NCBI RefSeq assembly: GCF_000023145.1
Contig: NC_012704.1
Location: 2,046,001-2,110,000, forward strand
DNA from: Corynebacterium kroppenstedtii DSM 44385
GTDB lineage: Bacteria; Actinomycetota; Actinomycetes; Mycobacteriales; Mycobacteriaceae
Direction of reading: 5' to 3'
DNA: 64,000 nt
This document shows, piece by piece, positions 36,095 to 48,041 of this stretch; the stretch's first letter is position 1; each line of letters begins with the position of its first letter. Under the pieces are notes generated by a model. The model had not been told where the DNA came from, made no database searches, and saw only the letters and a program-made list of their open reading frames with translations. Position numbers and translations under genes: made by a program.

Positions 36095-36428
36095 ATCCTC
36101 CACGTTTCCCGATGCTTCGGCAAGCATCTGGTTGACTACGTTTATGCAGGTAAAACCGCCTTGTCAGGCCTTTTTAAACCGACTGACGAGGCAGATTTCA
36201 GCGTCTCTCATGTCGTTGAAAGACACCGTTCAGAAATAATACACATCACCTGCGAAAACGTCTAGTTCAGGGGACGTTCGTCATGATCTCTCCCCCAAGT
36301 CCCGCCGAGGAGCCCGCCATCAAACGGAGATACTGCTCAAGCAAAACAAAGAGGGTAATTTTTGTGTTCTACAACACAATGCTTGTGACAATGTGAGGCG
36401 TGTGGCACTCTAGAGGCATAGATCCACA

Positions 36429-36512
36429 GGATTGTTACCCCAGGGGATATTGGGGGCAAGACCTGAGACGTATGCAACGTCGACGCGTTGTAGCCCGTCT
36501 CGGGTCTTTTTT
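36429..36512 (+). promoter_or_regulatory. RAT antiterminator overlapping a terminator (BglG switch)
   Basis: GGATTGTTACCCCAGGGGAT at 36429 continues to GGCAAGACCTGAGA, which matches the ribonucleic antiterminator of BglG/LicT-type regulation (GGATTGTTACT...GGCAAAACCTAA). Its 3' arm overlaps a terminator: GACCTGAGAC (36460-36469) pairs with GTCTCGGGTC (36497-36506) and six T follow. Binding of the regulator encoded at 40177 should hold the RAT hairpin and free the PTS operon. The start of the PTS gene is 56 bases further on. The upstream stretch 36095-36428 contains no gene. Confidence 0.85.
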
Positions 36513-36567
36513 CATGCGCGAAAGAAGAAGCACCTTACAGAAGGAAACACCATGCGGAAGGACAATC

Positions 36568-38595
36568 ATGGTCACAAAAACTGATTTTGTGCCTCTAGCC
36601 GAGCACGTTATTCCAGCACTCGGCGGACCCGGCAACATCCGAAGCGTCACCCACTGTGCGACACGGCTCCGCTTCAAGATCCGCGATGCCGAGAAAGTAG
36701 ACAAGCGCGCCGTCGAAGCCGCACCTGGTGTCGTGACATTGGTTGTTGCCGGCGGTCAGCATCAGGTCGTCGTCGGCAATGAAGTTCCACTTGCGTACCA
36801 AGCAGTAATTGCACAACCCAACATGCAGGCAAAAGGCGTCAAGGGAGATACTGACCCGAGTGACACCGACGGCTCCGCCGCAGAGATCGATGACGATGAC
36901 TCCGGAAAGAAAAACCCGGTCAACGCCTTCATGGATCTCATCTCTGCGTTGTTTAGCCCCATCGTCTGGTGCCTAGCAGGGTTGGGTCTTGGCAAGGCCT
37001 TTTTGACCTTGTTTACAACCTTGGATGTGCTCTCGGAGAGCTCCGACACGTATCGCGTGTTCAACGCTGCATTCGACGGCTTCTTCTACTTCCTCCCCTT
37101 ATTCCTGGCTGTCACCGCAGCCCGAAAGTTCAAGGCCGACATATTCATCGCGATGGCTACGGTTGCCCCGTTGGTGTATCCGGCCATTGTCGAAATCGGG
37201 ACCCGGGACGACGTGCACTTCTTGGGCATTCCACTAAAAACGGCGACGTACACGTCGTCTGTTTTGGCCCCCATCGTTGCGGTATGGATAGCGGCCTATC
37301 TTCAGCACTGGTTGGAGAGGACTCTCCCCGGCGCGATCCGCAACTTCTTTACCCCACTCCTTGTTGTGGCTGTCATGGTGCCATTGACGCTGCTCACCAT
37401 CGGTCCCGCGATGGCGTGGTTGTCGGAAATCATCGCCCAGGGCGTGAATGGTGTTTTCCAGACCGTTCCATGGGTTGGCGGGGCCATTATGGGCGCATTT
37501 TGGCAGGTCCTGGTTATTTTCGGGTTGCATTGGGCTTTCCAGCCGATTTTCCTCAATGAGCTTGCGGTCGATGGTCGGATAATAATGGGTGCACCACTCA
37601 TGGCAGCAGTACTCGCCCAAGCAGCTGCAGCGGCCGCAGTCTGGATTCGCTCTAAAAACTCCGCGCGTAAAAAAGTAGCAGGGGCCGGAACAATTTCGGG
37701 TTTCCTTGCGGGGGTCACTGAGCCAATCATCTACGGCGTGAACTTGCCGTTGAAATACCCCTTCTATGCAGGTTGTGTCGGTGGCGCAATCGGTGGAGCC
37801 ATCATCGCGCAGGGAAAGAATGCATTGAGCACCTATGTGTTCCCCTCCTTGTTGGCTTTACCCGCTACTACGAGCATCGGTTCATTTACGGCGCAGTTCA
37901 TCGGTTCCGGAACAGCAATCACGATTGCTTTCATCACGAGCTGGCTCCTTATTCCGTACGCTGAGAAAAAATTCGAGCAGACCAGCGCTGTCCCCGGAAA
38001 TGAACCACAGCCGGTCGCGCAGGGATCTACTGCACAACCAACTCACTCGGATAAGCACGAAACAGATCCGACGGAGCACCCGGGCTCCACAGTTTCTCCT
38101 ACAGCTTCCGCAGAGTCCTCCACTACCGACGTTGGAGCGTCGGCAGCAGTGGTCTCCCCCATAGAAGGAACTGTCATTGACCTCAAAGATGTTCCGGACA
38201 AAGTGTTCGCCTCGGGCGCGATGGGAACAGGCGTTGGCATCAAGCCGTCGTCCGGCGTCATTACTTCTCCGATGGAGGGGACCGTGATTGCTGCTCCGCG
38301 TTCAGGTCACGCATACGGGATCCGGTCGGCCTCGGGCGTCGAGGTTCTTATTCACGTCGGCGTCGATACGGTAAAAATGAACGGTGAAGGTTTCACGACA
38401 TCCGTGTCGAGGGGGGACCATGTGACAACCGGGCAGCCTTTGGGAACGGCAGATCTCGGGGCCATCACCGAATCCGGCTACGACGACACGACGGTGGTTG
38501 TGGTCACTAATTCACGAAAGCTTGCCGACGTTTCACTCGACGTTTCCGCTGGTCGTTCCGTGAGCCACGATGTGTTGTTTACCGTCACGCCGTAG
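36568..38595 (+). CDS. bglF: beta-glucoside PTS enzyme II (EIIBCA)
   Basis: Imports and phosphorylates beta-glucosides. From ATG 36568 (GGAAGGA upstream) it is 675 residues. EIIB: active Cys30 in HCATRLRF. EIIC: about residues 120-470, with about ten membrane segments and the block GFLAGVTEPIIYGVNLPLKYPF. A Ser/Thr/Glu-rich linker (about 475-530) follows. EIIA: from GTVIDLKDVPDKVFASGAMG, active His about 597 in VLIHVGVDTVKMNGEGF. The order B-C-A is that of BglF-type enzymes. The upstream RAT and downstream bglG show control by substrate-dependent antitermination. Confidence 0.95.
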   Translation: MVTKTDFVPLAEHVIPALGGPGNIRSVTHCATRLRFKIRDAEKVDKRAVEAAPGVVTLVVAGGQHQVVVGNEVPLAYQAVIAQPNMQAKGVKGDTDPSDTDGSAAEIDDDDSGKKNPVNAFMDLISALFSPIVWCLAGLGLGKAFLTLFTTLDVLSESSDTYRVFNAAFDGFFYFLPLFLAVTAARKFKADIFIAMATVAPLVYPAIVEIGTRDDVHFLGIPLKTATYTSSVLAPIVAVWIAAYLQHWLERTLPGAIRNFFTPLLVVAVMVPLTLLTIGPAMAWLSEIIAQGVNGVFQTVPWVGGAIMGAFWQVLVIFGLHWAFQPIFLNELAVDGRIIMGAPLMAAVLAQAAAAAAVWIRSKNSARKKVAGAGTISGFLAGVTEPIIYGVNLPLKYPFYAGCVGGAIGGAIIAQGKNALSTYVFPSLLALPATTSIGSFTAQFIGSGTAITIAFITSWLLIPYAEKKFEQTSAVPGNEPQPVAQGSTAQPTHSDKHETDPTEHPGSTVSPTASAESSTTDVGASAAVVSPIEGTVIDLKDVPDKVFASGAMGTGVGIKPSSGVITSPMEGTVIAAPRSGHAYGIRSASGVEVLIHVGVDTVKMNGEGFTTSVSRGDHVTTGQPLGTADLGAITESGYDDTTVVVVTNSRKLADVSLDVSAGRSVSHDVLFTVTP

Positions 38596-38646
38596 GCCGA
38601 CGGCGGAATGACCGCAGCAGTAAAAACAAAACACGCACACCTTTGA

Positions 38647-40110
<1,464 letters not shown>

Positions 40111-40176
40111 AACGACAGCACCGCTAAGGAGACAGGTCCACTGAGGAAATAAAGCACGCCAGGTGCAGGAGCTACC

Positions 40177-41049
40177 GTGAAAATCGTAAGGGTACTGAAC
40201 AACAACGTCGTGCTGGCCACGCGCGACGACGGCGGGGAGGTTGTTCTCACCGGGTGGGGTCTGGGGTTCGGGAAGAAAGCCGGGCAGCCCGTCGATAAGT
40301 CGAATGTGAAGCAAGTTTTTGTCCCCGAACACGGCCGCAACGTCGATAACATGGGTAGTCTGCTGGCGTCGCTGAACCTGGACTACGTGGACCTCGCCAC
40401 CAATCTGGTCGATGGGGTGGCGGGTTCCCTCGTTCCGCATCCGGAATCAGCCACGGTCATTGCCCTGGCGGATCACATTCAGATGTCGGTCACAAGGCAG
40501 GGGCTAGCCGACGCACACGCGAATGACGGCCACCCGTTGGAAGCCGAAGTTCGGCATTTATACCCCGACGAATACCGCGTCGCCGAGCGAATGCTCGCTG
40601 AAACTAACGCGTGGTTAGCTCGTCGGCGCCAACCTCCACTCCCCCATGCCGAGGCCACCGCAATCACCCTGCATCTGGTTAACGCAGCTTTCCATACCGA
40701 TGACCTCAGCGATACCTACACCATGACCGGGCTGTTCTCTCAGCTTTTCGACATCGTGGACTCTTCGCTGGGGATAACGATGGATCGAAAGTCCGTCAAC
40801 GCAGCCCGGTTCATCACCCACATGCGTTATTTCTTCGTCCGCGTCCGCAATGGCAATCAGCTCAACGAGGGAATGTCAGTTCTTCGCGACAGCCTTGGAC
40901 AGTCACACCCCGACGCGGTGTTATGCGCGGACCGGCTGGCCAGCGTCCTGGAATTGCGGCTGGACACAGAGCTTACCGACGATGAACGAGCGTACCTCGC
41001 ACTCCATGTCGCTCGGCTCAGCGTGGAAATTGGCCACGCTCATCCCTGA
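40177..41049 (+). CDS. bglG: BglG-family transcriptional antiterminator
   Basis: RNA-binding regulator, 290 residues from a GTG start. The co-antiterminator domain is at residues 1-55 (MKIVRVLNNNVVLATRDDGG ... GFGKKAGQPVD), followed by two PRD domains with conserved His residues (ADHIQMS, about 103; RHLYPDEYRVAERML, about 127; and FITHMRYFFVRV, about 210). Phosphorylation of the PRDs by the PTS would switch RAT binding. The gene is third in the operon, so it is autoregulated. Confidence 0.93.
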   Translation: MKIVRVLNNNVVLATRDDGGEVVLTGWGLGFGKKAGQPVDKSNVKQVFVPEHGRNVDNMGSLLASLNLDYVDLATNLVDGVAGSLVPHPESATVIALADHIQMSVTRQGLADAHANDGHPLEAEVRHLYPDEYRVAERMLAETNAWLARRRQPPLPHAEATAITLHLVNAAFHTDDLSDTYTMTGLFSQLFDIVDSSLGITMDRKSVNAARFITHMRYFFVRVRNGNQLNEGMSVLRDSLGQSHPDAVLCADRLASVLELRLDTELTDDERAYLALHVARLSVEIGHAHP

Positions 41050-41186
41050 ATTCCCCATGCCCCCATGACCGAGTGGCAATGCTGAGCGATATACCCGGCT
41101 ACACTGGCCTCCACTAGTGCGGAAACAGCCACACGAAAACCCGCGCTCACAAAACATATCCACGCACAACGACGAGGTGAGAGCCC

Positions 41187-41741
41187 ATGACAACCAACCG
41201 CGAAAAGATGATCGCCGGGCAGGATTATGACGCCAGCGACCCTGAACTCGTCCAGGCCCACTTCGACTGTTTGCGCAAACTCGCCGAAATAAATGACCAA
41301 AGTCTGCTCGACATCAAGCAGCGCCACGGCCTCTACAGCAACCTGTTCAAAAGCTTCGGGAAGTCATTTATCCAGCACCCGTTTTGGTGCGATTACGGCT
41401 TCAACATCACCATCGGCGATGGGTGCTTCATCAACTTTGACGCCGTGTTCCTGGACCCCGCCCCCATCACGCTGGGTGATCACGTTCAAATCGGCCCGCG
41501 TTGTCAATTGCTCACTCCGCTTCACCCCATGGAGGATCACGACGCGCGCAAAGCCGGCGTCGAAAGTGCTGGTCCGATCACCATCGGCGACAACGTGTGG
41601 CTCGGTGGCGGCGTCATCGTCTGTCCCAATGTCACCATCGGCGACAATGTCGTCATCGGCGCGGGTTCCGTCGTCACACGAGATATCCCCTCGCACACGT
41701 TCGCTGCAGGGAACCCAGCTCGCGTCAAACGCGAAATATAA
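41187..41741 (+). CDS. maltose/galactoside O-acetyltransferase-type enzyme
   Basis: A 184-residue left-handed beta-helix acetyltransferase using acetyl-CoA. The N-terminal Mac domain has MIAGQDYDASDPELVQAHFD, then the hexapeptide repeats ITIGDGCFINFDAVFLDPAP and the end GPITIGDNVWLGGGVIVCPN VTIGDNVVIGAGSVVTRDIP; the catalytic His is in TPLHPMED. It would detoxify non-metabolised sugars, consistent with being next to sugar genes. It lies 137 bases after bglG. It ends 4 bases from convergent arcA. Confidence 0.92.
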   Translation: MTTNREKMIAGQDYDASDPELVQAHFDCLRKLAEINDQSLLDIKQRHGLYSNLFKSFGKSFIQHPFWCDYGFNITIGDGCFINFDAVFLDPAPITLGDHVQIGPRCQLLTPLHPMEDHDARKAGVESAGPITIGDNVWLGGGVIVCPNVTIGDNVVIGAGSVVTRDIPSHTFAAGNPARVKREI

Positions 41742-41745
41742 CCGT

Positions 41746-43020
41746 CTAGTACTCCACGGGGTCACGCAGAATTGGGCAGGTCATGCAATGTCCTCCGCCT
41801 CGCCCTCTGCCGAGCTCCGCGGAATTGATCGTCAGCACTTCGACGCCGGCTTCGCGCAGGAGGGCGTTGGTGTGCACGTTCCTGTCGTATCCCATTACAA
41901 CCCCCGGCTCCAGGGCCACCACGTTATTGCCGTCGTCCCACTGCTCGCGCTCGGCGGCGAAAGCCTCGCCACCCGTCGGCACGATGCGAAGCTCATCCAG
42001 CCCCAAAGCGCTGGTCACGGTGTCAATAAATGACCGCTCCTCGCGGTAAATCTGGAAACCCCGTGGCTTATCCGACGGCAGCAGGGTGAATGGCCGAATC
42101 GCCTCCACCACATTCATAAACGCCGTCGCGACATCCCGGTCACAGAAAGTAAAGACCGTATCCAAGTGCATACTGGCGCGGGCTGGGGCCATCTCCGCCA
42201 CGATGATCCGCTCCGCCGCACCCTGGAGGAACAAACTCCGCGCGAGCTGCGAAATCGCCTGCCACGACGACCGCTCCCCCATGCCGATGAGCACAATGCC
42301 CGACCCCAACGGCATAATGTCGCCGCCCTCAAGAGTGGCCAGCGCGTTCTTCTCGTCGGGATTGCCGTACCACACAGTGAAATCCCGCGACACAAAGCGC
42401 GGATGGAAACGATAAATCGCGGTCAGGAGGATCGTCTCGCGCTCGCGGACCGCCCAATGCATCGGGTTGATCGACACGCCACCATAAATCCAGGCCGTCG
42501 TATCCCGCGTGAACTGGGTATTCGGCAGCGGTGGCAGAATAAACTCCAGCTCGCCACGGTGCCCAAACAGCGCGCTGGTCACCGACCTGTTAAATTCCTT
42601 CGGCAGGTCCGTAAACGCAAGACCACCGATTAACAGGGTGGCCAGTCTCTCCGAGGGTAACGACGAAAACCACCCGCGGAGTTCCTCGGCCAGCCCCAGG
42701 CCCACCGAGTTCGGCGTCAACCAGCGCTCCAGAATCCACTCCCTGGCCTCATCGATCTCCACGGTTTCCCGCAGCAGATCGTGGAGTTCCAAAACAGTGA
42801 CGCCGCGGTCTTGCATCTGTTGGACAAAGTCGTGGTGGTCGTGGCGGGCACGATCGACCCACAGCATCTCGTCGAAAAGGAGGTCGTGGCAGTTCCTCGG
42901 TGTCAGCCGCTGATGGGCAAGGCCCGGCGCGCATACCAGGACCTCACGAAGCGTACCGACTTCCGACCATGCGCCGATTGTTGGTTTTCCGTCCGTAGGT
43001 GATGAAAAAAGCGAGGACAT
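41746..43020 (-). CDS. arcA: arginine deiminase
   Basis: Cleaves arginine to citrulline and ammonia. From ATG 43020 (GGAGGAAA upstream) the protein is 424 residues; the frame opens at 43062. The start reads [20 protein letters not shown]. Catalytic residues are visible: the substrate acids in [16 protein letters not shown], His in [13 protein letters not shown], and the active Cys in [13 protein letters not shown] near the C-terminus. No ornithine carbamoyltransferase, carbamate kinase or antiporter gene is in the window, so the rest of the pathway is elsewhere or absent. A single deiminase could serve acid resistance or arginine depletion. Confidence 0.95.
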   Translation of the reverse strand: MSSLFSSPTDGKPTIGAWSEVGTLREVLVCAPGLAHQRLTPRNCHDLLFDEMLWVDRARHDHHDFVQQMQDRGVTVLELHDLLRETVEIDEAREWILERWLTPNSVGLGLAEELRGWFSSLPSERLATLLIGGLAFTDLPKEFNRSVTSALFGHRGELEFILPPLPNTQFTRDTTAWIYGGVSINPMHWAVRERETILLTAIYRFHPRFVSRDFTVWYGNPDEKNALATLEGGDIMPLGSGIVLIGMGERSSWQAISQLARSLFLQGAAERIIVAEMAPARASMHLDTVFTFCDRDVATAFMNVVEAIRPFTLLPSDKPRGFQIYREERSFIDTVTSALGLDELRIVPTGGEAFAAEREQWDDGNNVVALEPGVVMGYDRNVHTNALLREAGVEVLTINSAELGRGRGGGHCMTCPILRDPVEY

Positions 43021-43190
43021 AGGGGGTTTCCTCCTCCGCGGGCACAGACTCTGCTCGGCCAAAGGCTGATTCAGACACCAGGTCTGTCAGGGGCTCTCAG
43101 CCTTCGGTCCTCTTTCAGTGTGCCCACTTGTATGGGTGCGCCACGGTCAATCACGGGCGCTCTATTCCGCCGGGGGTTATCCCGACGAAT

Positions 43191-44036
43191 CTACTCCGGC
43201 CGTGGCGTCAAAATGCGTGGTCCGTCGGCCGTCGCCGCCACTGTGTGTTCCCAGTGCGAAGACCACGTTCCGTCGGTAGTGATCACTGTCCAGTCGTCGT
43301 CGAGAACGGCAGTGTCGTAGGTGCCTAAGATCAGCATCGGCTCGATCGCCAGCACGGATCCCTCTTGGATCAGCGGCCCGCGGCCTGCCGGCCCCTCATT
43401 CGCCAAGTAGGGGTCCTCGTGCATTTCGTGGCCAATTCCGTGCCCGCCATAGCCGTCGACAATTCCCAATTGCACGCCGTATTTCTTTTCAGCGTCGCGC
43501 GTGGCTATTTCCAGAGCATGGGATACGTCGGTCAGCCGGGCTCCCGGGACCATGGCGCGAATACCCGCGGCAAGCACGTCCTGGGTCGCTTTATCCAGGG
43601 AACGGAGCGAGCCGCCCGCGGGGGATTCGGGGTCGTCGGGCAACTCGTCGCCTTGCAACGCACCGTCTTTACCAATGCCGAATGACCAGGCGCTGTCGCC
43701 GACCCAGCCGTTCAACGTCGCACCGCAGTCGATAGAGATGTAGTCCCCTTCTTCCAGTACCTCGTCGGAAGTGGGGATTCCGTGGACAACGACATCGTTG
43801 CGCGACGCACAGATGGACGCGGGGAATCCCCCATAACCCAAGAAGGTGGGGATGGCACCTGCGTCACGGATAACGCTTTCGGCGACCGCGTTGAGCTCAA
43901 GCAAACTCACTCCCGGTTTGGCCGCGTTCTTCACGGCGACGAGAGCATTGCCGACGATTGCGCCGGCGCGTTCCATCTGGTCGAGCTCATCCGGTGTTTT
44001 GGCTGGGATTTTCTTCTTCCGACGGCGGAATGACAT
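43191..44036 (-). CDS. map: methionine aminopeptidase type I
   Basis: Removes the N-terminal Met from new proteins. The start is ATG 44036 ([20 protein letters not shown]), 281 residues; the frame runs further upstream but this extension is low-complexity and overlaps the ATPase gene. The five metal ligands are present: Asp in [10 protein letters not shown], Asp in VGDSAWS, His in [11 protein letters not shown], Glu in VLAIEPML and Glu in SSHWEHTVA. Normally map follows adk directly; here an iron-type ABC operon lies between. Confidence 0.95.
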   Translation of the reverse strand: MSFRRRKKKIPAKTPDELDQMERAGAIVGNALVAVKNAAKPGVSLLELNAVAESVIRDAGAIPTFLGYGGFPASICASRNDVVVHGIPTSDEVLEEGDYISIDCGATLNGWVGDSAWSFGIGKDGALQGDELPDDPESPAGGSLRSLDKATQDVLAAGIRAMVPGARLTDVSHALEIATRDAEKKYGVQLGIVDGYGGHGIGHEMHEDPYLANEGPAGRGPLIQEGSVLAIEPMLILGTYDTAVLDDDWTVITTDGTWSSHWEHTVAATADGPRILTPRPE

Positions 44037-44137
44037 GAGCTCCACTGTAATACTCGAGTGAATACGTGCGTCACACCGCGGCGGATAAGCGCCACGGGGG
44101 CAACACCGGGACAACACCGGGACGGCACGATGAGCGC

Positions 44138-44956
44138 CTAATTGTCGACGAATCCCTCTGCGTCGGCCCCGTCGGCGGCGTCGTCCCCGTCGGCAAGCAT
44201 CGTCGGGTCCACCCACGGGGAAACCACAGGACAACCGGCGTGGTCAAGCACCGTTGCACCCACTCCATACACGTCGGTAATCATCCCGCGGGTAATGACT
44301 CGTGGCGGTTCACCCTGGCTGTGCGGCAAGCCGTCCTTGAGGGCGACAATGTGGTCGCAGTAGCGGGCCGCCAAGTTGAGATCGTGGATGGCAACGAGCA
44401 CGAGGCAGTCCGTACTTGCCGCATAATCCCGCACCACTTTGAGCAGCGAAATCTGGTGGCGAAGATCCAGAGCACTCGTCGGCTCATCCAAGAGAAGAAC
44501 ACGCGGGCGACGCACCAAAGCCTGAGCGACCGCGACCAGCTGCCGCTGACCACCAGAAAGCTCAGCCAAGTTCTGGTGCGCAAGGTGATCAACACCCAAC
44601 CGGCGCATGGCCTCCACGGCCGATTCCATCACATCGTGGCCAGAGAGAAGCGTCTTCGACCCTCGCGCCGAGACCACGACAGATTCGAAAGCCGACAGAG
44701 TAGCACTCGTCGGCAAGTCCTGCGGAACATAGCCGACGGAACCTCTCTTGACCTCATCACCATCAACTTTGACGGAGATATTGGCCACCTTGCGCATGAT
44801 CGATTTAATCAGCGTGGATTTACCACAACCATTGGGCCCGAGGAGCCCCACCACATAGGTTTCGGGGGCCGTCTGAAGTTCCAGGTGCATGCCGTCGATA
44901 ACAACATGTTTGCCATAGGCGACGTGGAGGTCGTCGATCTGGAGCTGTACTGCCAT
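44138..44956 (-). CDS. iron/siderophore ABC transporter ATPase (FecE/FhuC type)
   Basis: A 272-residue ATPase. Walker A is [11 protein letters not shown] (about 39-49), the signature is [16 protein letters not shown] and Walker B is [16 protein letters not shown], then the His switch in [12 protein letters not shown]. The sequence class is that of cobalamin and iron-chelate importers. It overlaps the permease gene by one base. The tail is Asp/Ala-rich. Confidence 0.93.
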   Translation of the reverse strand: MAVQLQIDDLHVAYGKHVVIDGMHLELQTAPETYVVGLLGPNGCGKSTLIKSIMRKVANISVKVDGDEVKRGSVGYVPQDLPTSATLSAFESVVVSARGSKTLLSGHDVMESAVEAMRRLGVDHLAHQNLAELSGGQRQLVAVAQALVRRPRVLLLDEPTSALDLRHQISLLKVVRDYAASTDCLVLVAIHDLNLAARYCDHIVALKDGLPHSQGEPPRVITRGMITDVYGVGATVLDHAGCPVVSPWVDPTMLADGDDAADGADAEGFVDN

Positions 44957-45987
44957 TAGAGAGCTCGCCTCCGTCCCAGGATGATGGCCAGGAAGAAGGG
45001 CACGCCGATCAGCGAGGTCACAATGCCGATCGGGATTGCTATGCCGGGATTGACGATCTGCGAGCCGACGTGGGCGGCGACCATCACCAGGCCACCGACC
45101 GCCATTGACGCCGGCAGGAAGTAGCGCTGATCTTCCCCGACAATCAGGCGAGCAATGTGGGGGCCGACCAGGCCGACGAACCCGATGATGCCGCTGAATG
45201 CAACGGCGGTGGCAGCCAGAACCGAGACCACGAGCATGGTGGTGATCCTCAGGCGGGGGACATTAATCCCCATCGCCTCGGCCCGCGCTTCACCCAGCCG
45301 GAGAGCTGTCAGCTTCCACCCGTTGATGACGAAGAACGGGATGCACAGCACAACGACGGCAGCCAGAATGCCGTTACCGATCCACGTCGCGCGCGTCATC
45401 GAGCCCATGGTCCAGAACACAATCTGTTGGAGGGCCTCCACCGTGGCCATGTACTGCATCAACGCGAGCATGGCCTGAAATAGGAAAACCAGAGCAATGC
45501 CCAGCAGAATCATCGTCTGGTTACTACCGCCGCGGACGGTAGCCACACCAGCAATAATTAACGACGCCAGAACCGCGCAGATCCAGGCGATGAACGCCAA
45601 GTTGAACTGAGCCTGAGGAATGACGGTCCACCCCAACACAATGCTGGCAGCACCACCAAAGGCCGCCGCGGCGGAAATGCCCAGGGTGAAAGGCTCGGCC
45701 AGCGGGTTATCCAAGATGGTCTGCATTTGCGCGCCGGCCATCGCCAGAGCAACACCGACCAGAAGCGCCATCACCGACATGGGGAGGCGCAAACGCCAGA
45801 TCACGGTGTGGATCTGGTTATCGACAGCGTCGGGAGTGAAGATGGCCTTCACCACAGTTTCGGCACTGTAGTTAAAGGAACCAACCATGTTGGCCCACAC
45901 GAAGCAGCAGGCTGTCAGTACGACAAGGGCTCCGATAATGATCCAGTTTCGGAGCGCCCGCCGCTTATAGTCTTTGATGATGTCCAT
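44956..45987 (-). CDS. iron/siderophore ABC transporter permease (FecCD type)
   Basis: A 343-residue membrane protein with about ten helices and the FecCD/BtuC features DNPLAEPFTLGISAAAAFGG, TMILLGIALVFLFQAMLALM and FVGLVGPHIARLIVGEDQRY. It lies 3 bases after the binding-protein gene and overlaps the ATPase gene by one base, so binding protein, permease and ATPase are one operon. Confidence 0.94.
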   Translation of the reverse strand: MDIIKDYKRRALRNWIIIGALVVLTACCFVWANMVGSFNYSAETVVKAIFTPDAVDNQIHTVIWRLRLPMSVMALLVGVALAMAGAQMQTILDNPLAEPFTLGISAAAAFGGAASIVLGWTVIPQAQFNLAFIAWICAVLASLIIAGVATVRGGSNQTMILLGIALVFLFQAMLALMQYMATVEALQQIVFWTMGSMTRATWIGNGILAAVVVLCIPFFVINGWKLTALRLGEARAEAMGINVPRLRITTMLVVSVLAATAVAFSGIIGFVGLVGPHIARLIVGEDQRYFLPASMAVGGLVMVAAHVGSQIVNPGIAIPIGIVTSLIGVPFFLAIILGRRRAL

Positions 45988-45990
45988 AAT

Positions 45991-47130
45991 TTACGAGGTG
46001 AAGAACGTTCCAGAGTAGGAGTAGGGCAGCCAGTCTTCGTGGAACTTCTTGAAGTCGGCCGTCGGGTCAATATCCTTCATCTCATCGGGGTGCATCCACT
46101 TGGCAAACTGCTCGATCGCGAAAATGTTCCACGGGCTTGTGTAGAACTGGTGCCAAATGGTGTAGAGGTGACCGTCCTGGCCAGCCTTGAGAGCGTCGAA
46201 GCCCGGGGTCTTGAGCAGGCCGTCGCGGGTAGCCTTCGCGGTGTCCTCGTCGGTGCCATATCCAACTTCGGCATTAGGGACCTGGTAGGTCTTACCGGGT
46301 TCCTTCGCCCACTCACCACCGGTCGCGATGACAACGTTCGGGTTCAGCTCCAGGACCTTTTCGGGGGCGAGGTCACCACTCTCTTTATCCCCAAGGACTT
46401 GCTGGCCCAGGTTCTTTCCACCAGCGGTGGGGATGAACTCACCGAGGTTCCAATTGCCGACGGTTGCGCAGCAGTCCTTCAGACCTGCGGCACGCCAGAG
46501 GAACGACGGGGTCTTGTCCTTGCCGCTGACGGCGTCGGTGACCTTCTTTTCCATGCTGTCGTAGAAGTCGTTGTACTCCTTGGCTTTGTCTTCGTAGCCG
46601 AAGATCTGGCCGAGGGTGGTCATGGAGGCCTTGGTGTTCTTGGCCGGATCCGAGCGGAAGTCAATGAACGCGTACTTCACGCCGGCTTGGTCGAGTTTGT
46701 CGGTGTAGCCGGCGACTTTAGCCCTGGTCTTGACGTCGATCGGCATGATCAAGATGTCGGGGTTGTAAGAGACGATCTTCTCGACGGTGGTATCGCCGGA
46801 GAGGATTGAGCCCATGTCAGGGATCTTGTTGATGTCGGGCTTGGCCTCCGTGATCTTCTTCCAGAAGCTCGGGGACTGCTTCTTGGCGTCGCTGGCGATA
46901 GCCACGACATTCTCGGTCGGGTTGTCCTTGTTCAAGGTGGCCAGAGCCATCAGCGCGCGGCCTTCACCGAGGACGACGCGCTCGGGCTTGTGGTCGAGCT
47001 TCACGGTGCGGCCGTCAACATCTTGAATGGTGACCGCGTCGTTACTTGAGCTGCTGCTGTTGTCGGATGTCGAGCTGCATCCGGTCGCGAGAAGCGCAAC
47101 GGCAGCGAGAGCTGCGAGTATTTTTCGCAT
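45991..47130 (-). CDS. iron/siderophore-binding lipoprotein
   Basis: A 379-residue class III binding protein with the lipobox LLATGC at about 18. After a Ser-rich linker come VKLDHKPERVVLGEGRALMA, ILIMPIDVKTRAKVAG and, near the end, HLYTIWHQFYTSPWNIFAIE. The start ATG 47130 is normal, with a DtxR-like box 24-42 bases upstream. It feeds the permease and ATPase that follow. The ligand could be heme, a siderophore or another metal chelate; the iron-responsive box favours iron. Confidence 0.92.
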   Translation of the reverse strand: MRKILAALAAVALLATGCSSTSDNSSSSSNDAVTIQDVDGRTVKLDHKPERVVLGEGRALMALATLNKDNPTENVVAIASDAKKQSPSFWKKITEAKPDINKIPDMGSILSGDTTVEKIVSYNPDILIMPIDVKTRAKVAGYTDKLDQAGVKYAFIDFRSDPAKNTKASMTTLGQIFGYEDKAKEYNDFYDSMEKKVTDAVSGKDKTPSFLWRAAGLKDCCATVGNWNLGEFIPTAGGKNLGQQVLGDKESGDLAPEKVLELNPNVVIATGGEWAKEPGKTYQVPNAEVGYGTDEDTAKATRDGLLKTPGFDALKAGQDGHLYTIWHQFYTSPWNIFAIEQFAKWMHPDEMKDIDPTADFKKFHEDWLPYSYSGTFFTS

Positions 47131-47153
47131 AAATCAAACCTCAAATGAGTCAA

Positions 47154-47172
47154 TGGGATTAGCGCACCCTAA
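47154..47172. promoter_or_regulatory. DtxR-like iron box upstream of the iron ABC operon
   Basis: On the minus strand TTAGGGTGCGCTAATCCCA resembles the DtxR consensus TTAGGTTAGCCTAACCTAA at about 12-13 of 19 positions including the outer TTAGG. It lies 24-42 bases before the start of the binding-protein gene, overlapping the probable -10 region. Inference: repression by DtxR when iron is plentiful. Confidence 0.6.
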
Positions 47173-47400
47173 ATTAGCATATGAGGTTTTATAAGTAAAA
47201 GGAGTAAAGATAAAAGTGAATACCATAGGCAAATTTATGTATGGGGTTCACTTTTTGCCCACGTTTTTGATGAAACCCACGTTCTTAAAGGGTTATACGA
47301 CGAAATATGTCCGCATGGTGGAAAGGCGGTGCGGACAGAATCCTGGAGGATTTGACCCCGTGGCTAACCGCTAATACACCCCGGAGGAGAAAAAGGCATG

Positions 47401-47424
47401 AAAAAAGCCCCCTGTGCCGGGGGC
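47401..47424 (-). terminator. intrinsic terminator of adk
   Basis: GCCCCC TGTGCC GGGGGC at 47407-47424; on the minus strand the stem is followed by TTTTTT. It lies 62 bases after the adk stop and separates adk from the iron operon. The rest of 47131-47485 shows no gene. Confidence 0.88.
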
Positions 47425-47485
47425 GGTAGCGTCGGAAAGGAAACAACGCTAAATAATGTGCACGCCAACGGGCGAGCTTTAGATT

Positions 47486-48040
47486 TTATGAATCCAACGC
47501 CTTGAGCGCTTCCATAGTCCGCTCGTTGATGTCTTCAACGGATCCTTCAGCCACGATGCGGATAATGGAGTCCTTGTAGTACTCCAGCAGCGGCGCGGTT
47601 TCGTCGCGGTACACCTTGAGTCGGGTACGGATCACTTCTTCGGTGTCATCCGCACGACCACGGGCCAACATGCGTTCCACAACGACGTCTTCGGACACGT
47701 CGAACTGAAGAACCGCGTCGAGCTTGGTCCCCAAGCCGTCAAGGATGTTCTTGAGTTCATCGCCCTGTTCCACGGTCCGGGGGAATCCGTCGAGGAGGAA
47801 TCCGTCGGCAGCATCGTCCTGGCTGAGCCGATCCTTCACCATGTTGACGGTGACGGACGTCGGCACGAGCTTTCCGGCGTCGATGTAGCTTTTTGCTTCC
47901 TGGCCTAATTCGGTGTTGTTACCGATGTTTTCCCGGAACAAGTCGCCGGTGGACACGTGGGGGACGCCGAGTTTGTCGGAAAGAATGGCTGCCTGGGTGC
48001 CTTTACCAGCACCGGGAGGGCCAAGTAGAACGAGGCGCAT
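47486..48040 (-). CDS. adk: adenylate kinase
   Basis: Interconverts AMP, ADP and ATP. It is 184 residues, the short-LID form of actinobacteria. P-loop [11 protein letters not shown] (about 7-17), [12 protein letters not shown] for AMP binding, [13 protein letters not shown] and the short lid around [19 protein letters not shown]. It starts one base after the secY stop, in the same operon. Confidence 0.97.
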
Positions 48041-48041
48041 A

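Noticed and set aside
45727..46809. A 360-residue frame opposite the iron-binding protein and permease
   Set aside because: Shadow of two genes with clear family motifs on the other strand.
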